Assembly: GCA_039908535.1 (NCBI GenBank)
Contig: JAMOAW010000007.1
Location: 7,228-71,227, forward strand
Origin: JAMOAW01 sp039908535
Lineage (GTDB): Bacteria > Pseudomonadota > Magnetococcia > Magnetococcales > JADFZT01
Direction of reading: 5' to 3'
DNA length: 64,000 nucleotides
The notes under the pieces are model-generated. The model was not told the origin of the DNA. It ran no database searches and saw only the letters and a program-made list of their open reading frames with translations. Made by a program: the position numbers and the translations under genes. The stretch's first letter is position 1. Every line of letters begins with the position of its first letter. Shown here in pieces: positions 1 through 7,321 of this stretch.

Positions 1-30
1 CTGAGGATTGAGATGATCCGAGGCGTTCAT
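1..30 (-). CDS. gspK: Start of GspK-like minor pseudopilin (partial)
   Basis: An ATG at 30..28 overlaps the TGA of gspJ in an ATGA junction, the arrangement also used between gspH and gspI. Only ten codons (M-N-A-S-D-H-L-N-P-Q) lie in the window. The identification rests on operon order: in type II secretion operons gspK follows gspJ. No diagnostic pseudopilin sequence is visible before the edge. Confidence 0.45.
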   Translation of the reverse strand, partial: MNASDHLNPQ

Positions 31-710
31 GGCGTAGCCACCCGAAAAAGCCGCCGAACTTTACCCCAACCCACCTTTTCAACCACCACCTCCACCGCCT
101 TGGGTAATGGGTCACTCTCTCCAGAAGAGTAGGGCGGCCAAGATCCGTTCCAGACCAAATGTTGATCCAAAAAACGGATCTCAACATTTTGAACCTGGGA
201 CAATACCTTCGTTTTAAGGGGTACACTGCCCGACGACCGATCCAAGGTGCTCCAATAAGAACGATAGAGTATCCCTTCTGGATCCAAAGACCAAGCCACC
301 CGCTGCAAAGCACTACGCCGCCCCTGTTGCGGATTTTGCCATCCAGTCCGAGTTAACTCCAAAAAAGGCTCTCCCCCCTCCTCTCCCAACAGTGCGGGCC
401 GCTCTGTTGCCGTTGCCTCATCGAAGATTGGCCGCGCCACGCTCTGTTCCACATCCCGACCCAGCAAGGCAAACATCAACTGCAGCTTCCCCAACTCCTC
501 CACCCGCACCGAGGAACTCTCTTTGGCCCGCAGCACAGAGGCCAACCCACCATAGGCCATCAGAGCCAAAACTGCAAATACAGCCAACGCCACCACCAAT
601 TCAATAAGGGTAAATCCGTGGTGCTGATCATATAAACGCCTAGGCTCAAAGCACGGCAAGATAGGCCTCCACATGGGCCAAAGAGGAACCGGTTCGGCCT
701 TCGTTGCCAA
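27..710 (-). CDS. gspJ: Type II secretion minor pseudopilin GspJ
   Basis: GspJ is a minor pseudopilin of the type II secretion pseudopilus tip, working with GspI and GspK in the inner membrane and periplasm. The sequence has a prepilin peptidase motif, G-FTLIEL, followed by a hydrophobic helix (VVALAVFAVLALMAYGG), then a soluble domain of about 180 residues. From the ATG at 710 the leader is long (38 residues) and overlaps gspI by 65 bases. A TTG at 659..657 would give a 15-residue leader and only a 14-base overlap, and is a credible alternative start. It is the fourth gene of gspG-H-I-J-K on the minus strand and ends in an ATGA overlap with gspK. Family assignment is firm; the start is not. 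Confidence 0.85.
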   Translation of the reverse strand: MATKAEPVPLWPMWRPILPCFEPRRLYDQHHGFTLIELVVALAVFAVLALMAYGGLASVLRAKESSSVRVEELGKLQLMFALLGRDVEQSVARPIFDEATATERPALLGEEGGEPFLELTRTGWQNPQQGRRSALQRVAWSLDPEGILYRSYWSTLDRSSGSVPLKTKVLSQVQNVEIRFLDQHLVWNGSWPPYSSGESDPLPKAVEVVVEKVGWGKVRRLFRVATP

Positions 711-1020
711 ACACCGCCACGTTCAGCCGTCGCACCGCTGGTTCTGGAGTTTCGGAAATGGTCACGGTCCAAAACCATTTTCGCCCGGCCATCTCCTCTT
801 CGCCCTTTAAAATCTCCACCGCCCCCTTTCCGGTTGTCTGTTGCTCCACGACTTGATTCATCGCCACCCAATGGGCCAAGGTTCGTTCCTGAAGATAAGC
901 CGCATTGTGGGTGTAATTCCCAGAGGCCTCTACCAACGCCGACAGAGCCACCGCCAATACCACCAAAGCCACCAAGACCTCAATCAAGGTAAACCCACCC
1001 ACCCCATTTTTTTCTTTCAT
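646..1020 (-). CDS. gspI: Type II secretion minor pseudopilin GspI
   Basis: A 124-residue protein starting MKEKNGVGG-FTLIEV, with a classical short type IV prepilin leader cut after G and a glutamate at +5. A hydrophobic helix (LVALVVLAVALSALVEA) and a small periplasmic domain with an aromatic core (WFWTVTI) follow. GspI forms the minor pseudopilin tip complex with GspJ and GspK. The open frame extends upstream to 1215, but the ATG at 1020 gives the correct leader and an ATGA overlap with gspH, so it was chosen. Length fits the family (about 120-130 residues). Confidence 0.9.
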   Translation of the reverse strand: MKEKNGVGGFTLIEVLVALVVLAVALSALVEASGNYTHNAAYLQERTLAHWVAMNQVVEQQTTGKGAVEILKGEEEMAGRKWFWTVTISETPEPAVRRLNVAVFGNEGRTGSSLAHVEAYLAVL

Positions 1021-1571
1021 AAAATGGACACCTCCTGCAAGGTGATCTCCCCCACCGCACTCCCGCTTAACCGCCATTGTTTGCCCTTTAGCCCCTCTAT
1101 GGTGAGCACAAATGGCGACAACTCGCCGCTGGAATAGAGATAAATTTGTGGCAAAGCCGTAGGATTTACTTCCAGAGAGAGCGGTTCCCCTTCCACTTCC
1201 AATGTAAAAAAACACCCCTCTGGCAAAGTGCGTTTACGCCACAGGGCATCCTGCTCTGGGGAGAGCCATTTTTCGATACGATCTTGCACTAGAAAGGAAT
1301 AACTATTTTTTTCCAAAAGGAGACCCCACTCCTGAAAGGAAAAAATCGCTTCATTGGCCGCAAGCCCCAGCAATTTTTCCAAACGGTGCGCCTCCTCTCC
1401 CAAACGACGCTCTTCATCCACCTGTCCCACCGACAGAAGGCTCATACTTAACAAAATACCCATAATGACAAAAACAACCAACAGTTCAATCAGGGTAAAT
1501 CCCGCCCCGGATCCTCTTTTATACACCCAGCGTTGGGAGAAAAAGTCGGGTAAAATCACTCCAAATTCCAA
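1017..1571 (-). CDS. gspH: Type II secretion minor pseudopilin GspH
   Basis: A 184-residue prepilin-like protein: G-FTLIELL cleavage motif at about residue 24, then a hydrophobic helix (LVVFVIMGILLSMSLLSV) and a domain rich in aromatic residues. The domain includes E-W-G-L-L and SFLVQDRIEKW, resembling GspH proteins. Position between gspG and gspI is the standard T2SS order. The start at 1571 overlaps the end of gspG by 16 bases, suggesting translational coupling. The GspH call relies on order as well as sequence, since minor pseudopilins diverge strongly. Confidence 0.85.
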   Translation of the reverse strand: MEFGVILPDFFSQRWVYKRGSGAGFTLIELLVVFVIMGILLSMSLLSVGQVDEERRLGEEAHRLEKLLGLAANEAIFSFQEWGLLLEKNSYSFLVQDRIEKWLSPEQDALWRKRTLPEGCFFTLEVEGEPLSLEVNPTALPQIYLYSSGELSPFVLTIEGLKGKQWRLSGSAVGEITLQEVSIL

Positions 1572-1996
1572 TTTCCGATATCGGCGTTATCCCCCTCCCC
1601 TCCTTCAATGCCATCGGCTCCCAACGAATAGATATCAATCGCCCCATGCAGACCAGGACTTAAAAAAAGATATGGGCGATCCCAAGGATCCTTCGGCATC
1701 CGCGAAAGATACCCCTCACTTTTCCAATTGGGGGGTTCAGGAGCGGATTGGGGCATGGTCACCAATGCCTCCAACCCCTGATCGGTGGTAGGGTAGATAA
1801 AATTATCGAGTTTATATAATCCCAACGCGCTCTCTATGGTACGAATATCCTGCTTGGCCTTGACAATCCGAGCCTGCCCCGGTCGATCCATCACCCGAGG
1901 CACCACCAGGGTCGCCAAAATGGCCAAAATCACCACCACCACCATGATTTCAATCAGAGTAAATCCTGCTTCATTATTTTTATGATATGTCATCAT
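1556..1996 (-). CDS. gspG: Type II secretion major pseudopilin GspG
   Basis: A 146-residue major pseudopilin, the main subunit of the T2SS pseudopilus. It has the leader MMTYHKNNEAG, cleavage motif G-FTLIEIMVVVVILAILA, then V-V-P-R-V-M-D-R-P and the conserved C-terminal core: Y-K-L-D-N, YPTTDQGLEALV, and W-x-x-P-Y-L. The calcium-site region near the end (YSLGADGIEGGEG, then D-I-G-N-W) matches known GspG proteins closely. It is the first recognisable gene of this minus-strand operon. The IS66 remnant lies about 135 bases upstream, so the operon promoter or earlier gsp genes may have been separated by that insertion. Confidence 0.95.
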   Translation of the reverse strand: MMTYHKNNEAGFTLIEIMVVVVILAILATLVVPRVMDRPGQARIVKAKQDIRTIESALGLYKLDNFIYPTTDQGLEALVTMPQSAPEPPNWKSEGYLSRMPKDPWDRPYLFLSPGLHGAIDIYSLGADGIEGGEGDNADIGNWNLE

Positions 1997-2132
1997 CCTA
2001 TTCCTATTTTATTGAGTTCCTACAGAGTAATACCTTTTGGACAAAAATCAGAGACACCCCCCTGGGGAATTGTAACCGTTCAGCCCCCCTCCCGCACGAA
2101 AGCCAAATTTATGGCAATAGCAAACACTGCTA

Positions 2133-2891
2133 TCAACCAAAAAGAGCAGGCATCGGCATATCCGGCGGCATTTCCCCTCGTCGCCGCGCTGTGATTACCC
2201 GGGGGAGAAAATCCCAAATTTTTATCCCTCGTAATCGGCCTGTTTCGATGATGCTCGCCAGGACAGCGACTGTCTGACTCCCTTCAGCAGTACGGGTTCC
2301 ATGGCTGATTTGACGAGCAATGACCAAGTGCCGCAAGATTCTTTCCGCCACATTGTTGGTTGCTGGCATTTCTGGATACTCCACCACCATCCATATAGCA
2401 TTCCAATCATTGAGGAATTCCTTAGCCAGCTCTAGAGTTTTTTGATGCTCATCATGCTCGATCACCAATTCGCAGTATTCATGAAACGCGTCCAGTCGAT
2501 GCCGCACTGTCTCCAGTGAGCACTCTCCAAGCCGATAGTTCAGCTCAGACCCCAGCACGGCCAGGGCTGTATTGCCGAATTCCCTCGCTTCCTCCGTCAA
2601 GCTTTCAGATAGGCCATATGCCTTGCGGATCAAATGAGCCAAGCAGCGCAACCGTTTCGGAAAAATCCGATACAGGAGGAGGCCGTCACTCATGAGCCAT
2701 CCAGTGAAGGCTTTCGTCAAGACGCGTAAAACAACCTCTTGCTGCCGTTTTCCGATCACGAACAGGACGATCGAGTTGCTGATAAAAACCCACAGCCAGG
2801 GGACTTTTACTTTCTCGTTCCACGGCGTCTCATCCACATTGACCAAAGGTTCTTTGGGCATCGCTGCCAGCAGCAAGAGATAGATGGGCAA
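2133..2891 (-). pseudogene. IS66 transposase, C-terminal catalytic part (frameshifted)
   Basis: This frame holds the catalytic half of an IS66 transposase: N-V-D-E-T-P-W with WLWVF (first catalytic acid), M-S-D-G-L-L with the R-C-L-A-H-L-I-R-K segment, and a terminal region T-N-N-V-A-E-R with the final catalytic glutamate, followed by R-H-L-V-I-A-R-Q. It is out of frame with the upstream half (2897..3739). Reading past the junction in this frame gives V-R-E-A-A-L-A-T-L before P-I-Y-L, the segment expected to connect the two. The open frame from 2891 is thus not a separate gene but the second half of a broken one. Confidence 0.8.
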
Positions 2892-2896
2892 CGTCG

Positions 2897-3739
2897 CTAA
2901 AGCGGCTTCACGGACGCAGGTATCGATTGTCCCGGTGCCACCCGCAATCCAAACCAGACCTGTAAAAATTCTTGTATCCGTGCCCGTGACAAACGCATCC
3001 TATAGGTCAGAAAAACAATGAAACTCGCCAATCGTGGTCCGATGAGACGCCATTCGCTCAACCTCGTCGTGATCGTGCCATCTGCAGATTCATAGCCGTC
3101 CCCCTGGCTTGGCATCAGCAGAGACTGGTGACCGCACCCGCAGCATTCTGTTTCGCCATAATGGTGCAGGGTGCATTCCAGTTCTACGCCCCAATGCTGA
3201 TCATTATGTTCCTTTATATCAATGACGTAAAAACCAGTCTTGGCAAAGAAAGGAGCTTCCGACGGTAAAATCTCTCCGCATGCCGTGCATTGGGTTGCGC
3301 AATGAACCTCAAGCCTGTGGGGAGGAATTACCTGAGTGCGACCATATCCTGGCGCACCCAATTGTTTTCCGGCCTTGCGCTTTGATTTGTTTGGGTCGTT
3401 TGACTTTTCTGGTTGATCGACAATGCCTGCCCCATCTAGGGACTGCGCTGAATTCTCCTCATCATTGAGTTTCGTTTTTTTCTGTTTGGCGGAAGAGCTA
3501 TCCCCTTCATCGGTATCTGCTTCAGCTGCCTTATCCACGGGCATGCCCAGGTAGGCGGGACGACTGCCCGGTGGAACCGAACTGTTCTGAGGATTTTGGT
3601 CCAACCGCTCTCGCGATTCTTTGAGATCAGTCAGCAATTTTTTGCTCACTGCTCGCAAGCGGTCCATATCAAGTGAGTCCAAGTAGGCGTCGCCCATCTG
3701 TTTCAGATCGTGATTGGGTAATTTCATCGCACCGAACAC
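2897..3739 (-). pseudogene. IS66 transposase, N-terminal part (frameshifted)
   Basis: The N-terminal half of an IS66 transposase: a coiled helical start (LKESRERLDQNPQNSSVPP), the QNSS-x-P-P-S-x-x-P pattern of this family, a basic linker with KSKRKAGKQLGAPGYGR, and a zinc-binding domain with C-T-A-C-G and C-C-G-C-G-H pairs. The last in-frame residues (VAPGQSIPASVKPL) depart from the family. A -1 shift at the GGGACAATCG stretch near 2924-2932 restores T-I-D-T-C-V-R-E-A, the expected continuation. There is no A/T slippery heptamer there, so a one-base deletion is more likely than programmed frameshifting. Confidence 0.8.
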
Positions 3740-3749
3740 CTTTCAACGA

Positions 3750-3870
3750 GAACATCATGCCCTGCGGGCAAAAGAAAAATCAAATACAAAACCTTGGGGG
3801 ATGAATCCCCCAAACCCCCTCTTTTTTTTAAAAATTAAAAAAAAAGGGGTCTGGGGGATTGCCCCCAGTG
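3750..3870 (-). repeat. Dispersed G/C-run hairpin repeat, copy A
   Basis: An intergenic copy with GGGGGATGAATCCCCC and GGGGGATTGCCCCC hairpins separated by T- and A-runs. It ends (minus-strand sense) in TTTTGCCCGCAGGGCATGATGTTC. Closely related copies lie at 7181, 14028, 15660, 18873, 20599, 36883, 41452 and 51560. It abuts the IS66 remnant. Confidence 0.75.
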
Positions 3871-3996
3871 TGTTCGTTTCATAGGGGGCACCTTATTGAT
3901 AGATAAAAGTTTTCACAATCCGTTTCTATCATGGAAAACCCTTCAAAATCTACTCTTTTTACGAAATCAGATTAGAATTATTGCACGATCACTTCG

Positions 3997-4326
3997 TTAT
4001 AAAAGATCTACACCCATCGTAAATGATGTCTCCTTAGGCATCTCTGATACCAACCGGCCCGCCCAAAAAGCCAAACCGAAGTCGGCAGCATTCTTTCCGC
4101 CCCTGTCCATCCCAACAAACTCCAGTCGGCCCTCGTGAATGGCTTTTGCAAGGACGATAACCAACCCCAACGGAACCTTCGGCTCAATACCCGCAAAACA
4201 GACAATAATCTTGGAAAATTCACTCAGTGTCTCAGGTAACTGCCCCAATTCTGCCGGACAGTTTTCCAAGTCAATCAGTAAAACACGTGGCGGCATTGCT
4301 GCGACGGCTCTTTCAGATTCGCTCAT
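3997..4326 (-). CDS. PIN-like domain protein, apparently C-terminally truncated
   Basis: A 109-residue protein beginning MSESERAVAAMPPRVLLIDLENCP. The N-terminal V-L-L-I-D-L-E-N strand with acidic residues, and R-G-G-K-N-A-A-D-F-G-L-A-F further on, resemble the metal-binding acidic positions of PIN/NYN-type nuclease folds. From memory of the family, a third acidic motif would follow after another 40 or more residues. Here the frame stops shortly after SFTMGVDLL, so the protein is probably shortened and possibly inactive. Its ATG overlaps the HU gene stop (ATGA, 4323-4326), so the two are co-translated. Family assignment is from motif shape only. Confidence 0.5.
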   Translation of the reverse strand: MSESERAVAAMPPRVLLIDLENCPAELGQLPETLSEFSKIIVCFAGIEPKVPLGLVIVLAKAIHEGRLEFVGMDRGGKNAADFGLAFWAGRLVSEMPKETSFTMGVDLL

Positions 4327-4598
4327 TTATCCACCCGCTCCCGCAACTCTTTCCCTGCCTTGAAAAATGCAATCTGCTTTGCCGGAACCTGAACATTCTC
4401 ACCCGTTTTTGGGTTACGACCAGTCCAGGCATCCCGTTTTTTAATGTCGAAACATCCAACCCCCCGAATCTCCACCCGTTCCCCCTTTGCCAAGGAAGCG
4501 GCGATTCCTTTCAGAACGGTATCAACAACCGTTCCAGCTTCCTTGATGGATAGACCTCTTTGGAGTGCCAATTCTTGGATAATTTCAGCCTTGAGCAT
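4323..4598 (-). CDS. HU/IHF-family DNA-bending protein
   Basis: A 91-residue histone-like protein. HU and IHF bind and bend DNA as dimers, shaping the nucleoid, replication origins and recombination sites. Visible family features are the N-terminal helices (MLKAEIIQELALQRGLSIKEA), the G-V-G-C-F-D-I-K core and the flexible arm signature GRNPKTGENVQVPAKQIAFFKAGKELRERV. Length is exactly typical. Sequence alone does not decide between HU-beta, IHF-alpha and IHF-beta, so no symbol is given. It precedes the PIN-like gene in a two-gene unit. If this is the main HU/IHF of the cell it may also act on the DnaA-box region and CRISPR leader in this window, but that is speculation. Confidence 0.9.
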   Translation of the reverse strand: MLKAEIIQELALQRGLSIKEAGTVVDTVLKGIAASLAKGERVEIRGVGCFDIKKRDAWTGRNPKTGENVQVPAKQIAFFKAGKELRERVDK

Positions 4599-4700
4599 CT
4601 TTTCCCCATTTTTGGATATTCTCCAACCATTTTCTCTAACGTATCCCCCTCCATCAACTCTTCAACGTCAACAATTTTACCCGGTCAATGAAACTCGTCA

Positions 4701-4880
4701 TCAAAAACGGCTGTCAAAATTGGCAACCACGCACTCCAACGAAATATTCTCTCCGATTTTCAAAGCCAGCAAAATTGCAAAAAAACACGCCACATCCGCT
4801 AGTTCTCCATTCTCAAAATCCCATTTTATCCGTTTTAATCCGGTTCGACAACCACTCACATTTTCGAACTCGCCATTCAT
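4701..4880 (-). CDS. Possible small or decayed ORF (59 aa)
   Basis: The otherwise empty 515-base stretch between the HU gene and tRNA-Lys holds, on the minus strand, an ATG-started frame of 59 codons (starts MNGEFENVSGCR, includes LADVACFFAILLALKIG, ends VVANFDSRF). Beyond its TGA a second frame without early stops reads DDEFH, then PGKIVDVEELMEGD and EKMVGEYPKMGKR down to about 4612. Together they look like a gene of roughly 90-100 codons broken by a frameshift and a stop. No good ribosome binding site is visible, and no family is recognised. It could be chance. Confidence 0.25.
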   Translation of the reverse strand: MNGEFENVSGCRTGLKRIKWDFENGELADVACFFAILLALKIGENISLECVVANFDSRF

Positions 4881-5057
4881 TATTAAATGCTAATATTTTT
4901 TTAAATTCATAGACATAAAGCGGGTCCAGAGCTTTTGGAGAATGGGGGAGAAGAGAGAATGAAAACGGTTGTTTTGGCTTTTGTAGGGTGCGTTTTCAGA
5001 CGTATTTATTGTTGGAATATTTTTTCTAACTGTTGGAAATATTGGAATTTTTTTAAT

Positions 5058-5089
5058 AAAAAAGGCCACTTTGGGAGTGGCCTTTTTTA
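5058..5089. terminator. Intrinsic terminator hairpin
   Basis: AAAAAAGGCCACT, a short loop and AGTGGCCTTTTTT form a strong A/T-tailed stem usable in both directions. On the minus strand it lies 25 bases past the 3' end of tRNA-Lys and would terminate that transcript. Confidence 0.8.
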
Positions 5090-5114
5090 CAGAGAAACAA
5101 CTTAATTATTTTAT

Positions 5115-5190
<76 letters not shown>

Positions 5191-5205
5191 ATCTATAATT
5201 TTTGA

Positions 5206-5235
5206 AATATATCACTGAATTGGTTTTTAGGTCAA
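5206..5235 (-). promoter_or_regulatory. Probable sigma-70 promoter of tRNA-Lys
   Basis: On the minus strand TTGACC (5235-5230), 18 bases, then TATATT (5211-5206) lies 15 bases upstream of the mature tRNA 5' end. Spacing and sequence are close to the sigma-70 consensus. Confidence 0.5.
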
Positions 5236-5359
5236 GTTTGTTTGTGAGAGGTGGTCATTATTCTCCTTTACATAAAAAAACAAAGATCAAAAAAAGTATT
5301 TTAAATTAATGTGTTAAAAGAAGATTAAAAAGAAAATTTTAAATTTTGTTAATCAACAG

Positions 5360-5388
5360 TTGACAAAAACACACTTTCCAGACAATCT
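5360..5388 (+). promoter_or_regulatory. Probable promoter of tRNA-Ser(GCT)
   Basis: A perfect -35 hexamer TTGACA at 5360-5365 is followed after 17 bases by a weak -10, CAATCT (5383-5388), 14 bases before the tRNA. The -10 match is poor, so only the -35 is convincing. Confidence 0.4.
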
Positions 5389-5402
5389 ATGCACTGCTTT
5401 TC

Positions 5403-5493
5403 GGAGAGATGGCCGAGCTGGCTGAAGGCGGCACCCTGCTAAGGTGTTATATCCGTTAGGGTATCGAGGGTTCGAATCCCTCTCTCTCCGCCA
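5403..5493 (+). tRNA. tRNA-Ser (GCT anticodon)
   Basis: A 91-nt class II tRNA: acceptor GGAGAGA pairs with TCTCTCC, the anticodon loop has GCT flanked by CACCCT and AAGGTG, there is a long variable arm, T-arm GGGTTCGAATCCC, discriminator G and encoded CCA. It shares acceptor and T-arm sequence with the tRNA-Ser(GGA) 1.4 kb downstream. Confidence 0.97.
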
Positions 5494-5518
5494 TTTACAC
5501 CGCACCACCGGATAAAAC

Positions 5519-6319
5519 ATGTCTATCACCCCCAAAGCAACCCTCTTTTTGCTATTTACATGGCTCCTATCAGGCTGTCAATTTGACTCTGATCTTGATC
5601 CTCAAAATCAAACACTCTATGTCCCACTTGAAAAACAAACTGAAGAGATAGGACAACTCCCTCTTGCACCACATGTACTCACACTAAAAGCTCGACCAAC
5701 TGCGGCGATGCTCCAGGAAAATCATAACTTATCCATGCGATTTCGTATCCTCGATAAACGAATCATGCGAATCCATACACTTGACGTCCCTGTTGGTTAT
5801 AAAGCCTCTGGTCCTTGGGGAGGGATAATAGAATTGATGGCTTTTGTACCGGATCTTTTAATCCATGAAGGTACTTCCCTCCATGGTCCAGAGGGACACG
5901 TCAATCCTGCCGTCTGGATCGTACTAAAAAATGAAAAAGATGCCATTATCTATGAAGGATGGATTTTTCAACGTGATGTCGCACAAACCGCATGGGATGA
6001 CCAACGCTTTGATTTGACCTTTATGGGACCTCTCTCCGATCAAATTGAACAGGCTCCTTTAAATACAGAAACTATAAATCAAGAGCTACCTGACCAAATT
6101 CAACCCGATGAACAGGTTCCAACTGAACAGGTTCCAACTGAACAGATTCCAATTGAACAGATTCCAACTGAACAGATTCCAACTGAACAGATTCCAACTG
6201 AAAAAAAACCGACTGGAAAAAAACCAACTGAAAAGCCACAACCAGAGATACCATCTCAACCAGAACAAGAATTACAGGAACTCCTGGAACAAGAATTAAT
6301 CAATCAAAAAAGATTGTAA
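5519..6319 (+). CDS. Putative lipoprotein with TEQIP pentapeptide repeats
   Basis: A 266-residue protein beginning MSITPKATLFLLFTWLLSGC, a signal peptide ending in a clear lipobox (L-L-S-G-C), so probably lipid-anchored. The mature part to about residue 195 is a mixed domain with no family I recognise (ISKs absent; contains VPVGYKASGPWGG and LTFMGPL). The C-terminal third is low-complexity: six near-identical TEQ[IV]P units, then degenerate T-E-K-K-P / T-G-K-K-P units and an E/Q-rich tail. Such proline/glutamate repeats often span the periplasm or a cell-wall layer. It starts 26 bases after tRNA-Ser and ends 3 bases before the tadA start, so it may share a transcript with tadA. Confidence 0.7.
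   Translation: MSITPKATLFLLFTWLLSGCQFDSDLDPQNQTLYVPLEKQTEEIGQLPLAPHVLTLKARPTAAMLQENHNLSMRFRILDKRIMRIHTLDVPVGYKASGPWGGIIELMAFVPDLLIHEGTSLHGPEGHVNPAVWIVLKNEKDAIIYEGWIFQRDVAQTAWDDQRFDLTFMGPLSDQIEQAPLNTETINQELPDQIQPDEQVPTEQVPTEQIPIEQIPTEQIPTEQIPTEKKPTGKKPTEKPQPEIPSQPEQELQELLEQELINQKRL
6110..6229 (+). repeat. 15-bp tandem repeat inside the lipoprotein gene
   Basis: Six near-identical 15-bp units (GAACAGATTCCAACT or close variants) run from 6110 to 6199, followed by two diverged units to 6229. The unit keeps the reading frame (E-Q-I/V-P-T), so unit gain or loss would only change protein length. Confidence 0.9.
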
Positions 6320-6322
6320 AAA

Positions 6323-6802
6323 TTGACCTCTGACATGGAATGGAAATTTTTAGAAGCAGATCGCTCTGCACAACTCCTGGCTTTGGTCGCCGCCACAGAA
6401 GGAGGCGGACAAAATGAAATTCCTGTGGGGGCCGTAATCTGTGCTGCCAATGGCAAAATTCTCGCATATTCCCCTAATCAATCCTTAAAAAATCATGATC
6501 CTATCGGACATGCCGAAATACGCGTTTTACGCCAAGCCGCCCAACGCATGGAAAATTATCGTTTATCTGGAGCGGTCTTGACCGTTAGTCTACAGCCATG
6601 TCCGATGTGTCTTTTTGCCGCAAACATTGCGCGGATAAATAAAATAAATTATCTGGCACAACAATTTTTTCCAAATATTAACTCTCAATATATTGAAATA
6701 AAAAACAAATCATCATACGCTTCCACGAATCAAGAGGATCCTATGACCCTTGCTGCTGGAAATCTCCTACGATTTTTCTTTGAAAAAAAGCGCGCAATCT
6801 GA
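6323..6802 (+). CDS. tadA: tRNA-specific adenosine deaminase (TadA-like)
   Basis: A cytidine/deoxycytidylate-deaminase-fold enzyme of 153-159 residues. TadA converts A34 of tRNA-Arg(ACG) to inosine. Zinc and catalytic residues are present: G-H-A-E-I (His ligand and general-acid Glu) and P-C-P-M-C (two Cys ligands). N-P-V-G-A-V near the N terminus appears as I-P-V-G-A-V. The frame opens at TTG 6323; an ATG at 6335 is the more likely start. It sits between two serine tRNAs and upstream of SRP RNA and dnaX, a context where tadA is known in Firmicutes. Middle residues (YLAQQFFPNIN) are atypical, so a general nucleoside deaminase is possible. Confidence 0.8.
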   Translation: MTSDMEWKFLEADRSAQLLALVAATEGGGQNEIPVGAVICAANGKILAYSPNQSLKNHDPIGHAEIRVLRQAAQRMENYRLSGAVLTVSLQPCPMCLFAANIARINKINYLAQQFFPNINSQYIEIKNKSSYASTNQEDPMTLAAGNLLRFFFEKKRAI

Positions 6803-6892
6803 TTTAATTCGATCTTGTCAATAAAGCTTGGGAAGTGCTTGCTTCATGGACGGCCCATTGGCATTGGCACAGCATCCATTGTCAATTTATTC

Positions 6893-6982
6893 GGAGAGAT
6901 GACCGAGCGGTTTAAGGTGCACGCCTGGAAAGCGTGTGTATCCTAACAGGTACCGAGGGTTCGAATCCCTCTCTCTCCGCCA
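6893..6982 (+). tRNA. tRNA-Ser (GGA anticodon)
   Basis: A 90-nt class II tRNA with acceptor GGAGAGA/TCTCTCC, GGA in the anticodon loop (GCCTGGAAAGC), a long variable arm, T-arm GGGTTCGAATCCC, discriminator G and encoded CCA. It lies 19 bases upstream of the SRP RNA gene. Confidence 0.97.
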
Positions 6983-7001
6983 CTTCCATTATTCAAATTC
7001 T

Positions 7002-7123
7002 GCGGGCGGCGTTGATGATCAGGCCCCACGCAATAGAAACCCGCCAACCCCGTCAGGACCGGAAGGTAGCAGCGGTAACGGGATCTTCTATGTGCCGTGG
7101 GTCGCCTGGTCGGAGCCGCCCTT
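7002..7123 (+). ncRNA. ffs: Signal recognition particle RNA (4.5S type)
   Basis: The sequence contains the highly conserved SRP domain IV apical core GTCAGGACCGGAAGGTAGCAGC (in two halves, at 7052-7073), the Ffh-binding element. Long-range pairing of GGGCGGC (7004-7010) with GCCGCCC (7115-7121) closes the rod, giving a small bacterial SRP RNA of about 115-120 nt. Location directly upstream of dnaX-ybaB-recR is a known conserved arrangement. Exact ends are estimates. Confidence 0.93.
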
Positions 7124-7180
7124 TATATCTATAGATATAAAACCTTAAAGGGCTAAAACTGCACCAAAATCCAGCTTCCC

Positions 7181-7268
7181 TTTTTTTTCTCTTCAAAAGA
7201 AAGAGGGGGGGCTGAAGGATTCATTCCCCAGGGTTTTGCTTATATTCTTTTGCCCAAAAAGGATCATG
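7181..7268 (+). repeat. Dispersed G/C-run hairpin repeat, copy B (partial)
   Basis: Only the second half of the family unit is recognisable: an A/G-run (AAAGAGGGGGGG), GGATTCATTCCCCAGGGTTTTG, then TTCTTTTGCCCAAAAAGGATCATGTT. The first hairpin is missing and the GGGGGATTCATCCCCC stem is eroded. It sits between SRP RNA and dnaX. Confidence 0.6.
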
Positions 7269-7321
7269 TTTTAGATTTCCAGCCTGTTTCCTATGGTATT
7301 GTATAGACTAAGGAAAAATGT

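Larger units (their letters stand above)
2072..3749. mobile_element. IS66-family insertion sequence remnant
   Basis: The segment carries a TnpC-type IS66 transposase split by a frameshift, with no IS66 accessory tnpA or tnpB genes. One end may be GTAACCGTTCAG at 2072-2083, since related GTAACCGTTCA motifs recur at 18793 and 18853. I could not find an inverted partner near 3740-3760, where a dispersed intergenic repeat begins at once. The element therefore looks incomplete and inactive; boundaries are approximate. Confidence 0.6.

Noticed and set aside
2880..2945. Programmed -1 frameshifting in the IS66 transposase
   Set aside because: The overlap has no A-AAA-AAG or similar slippery site and IS66 TnpC is not known to use one; a deletion is simpler.
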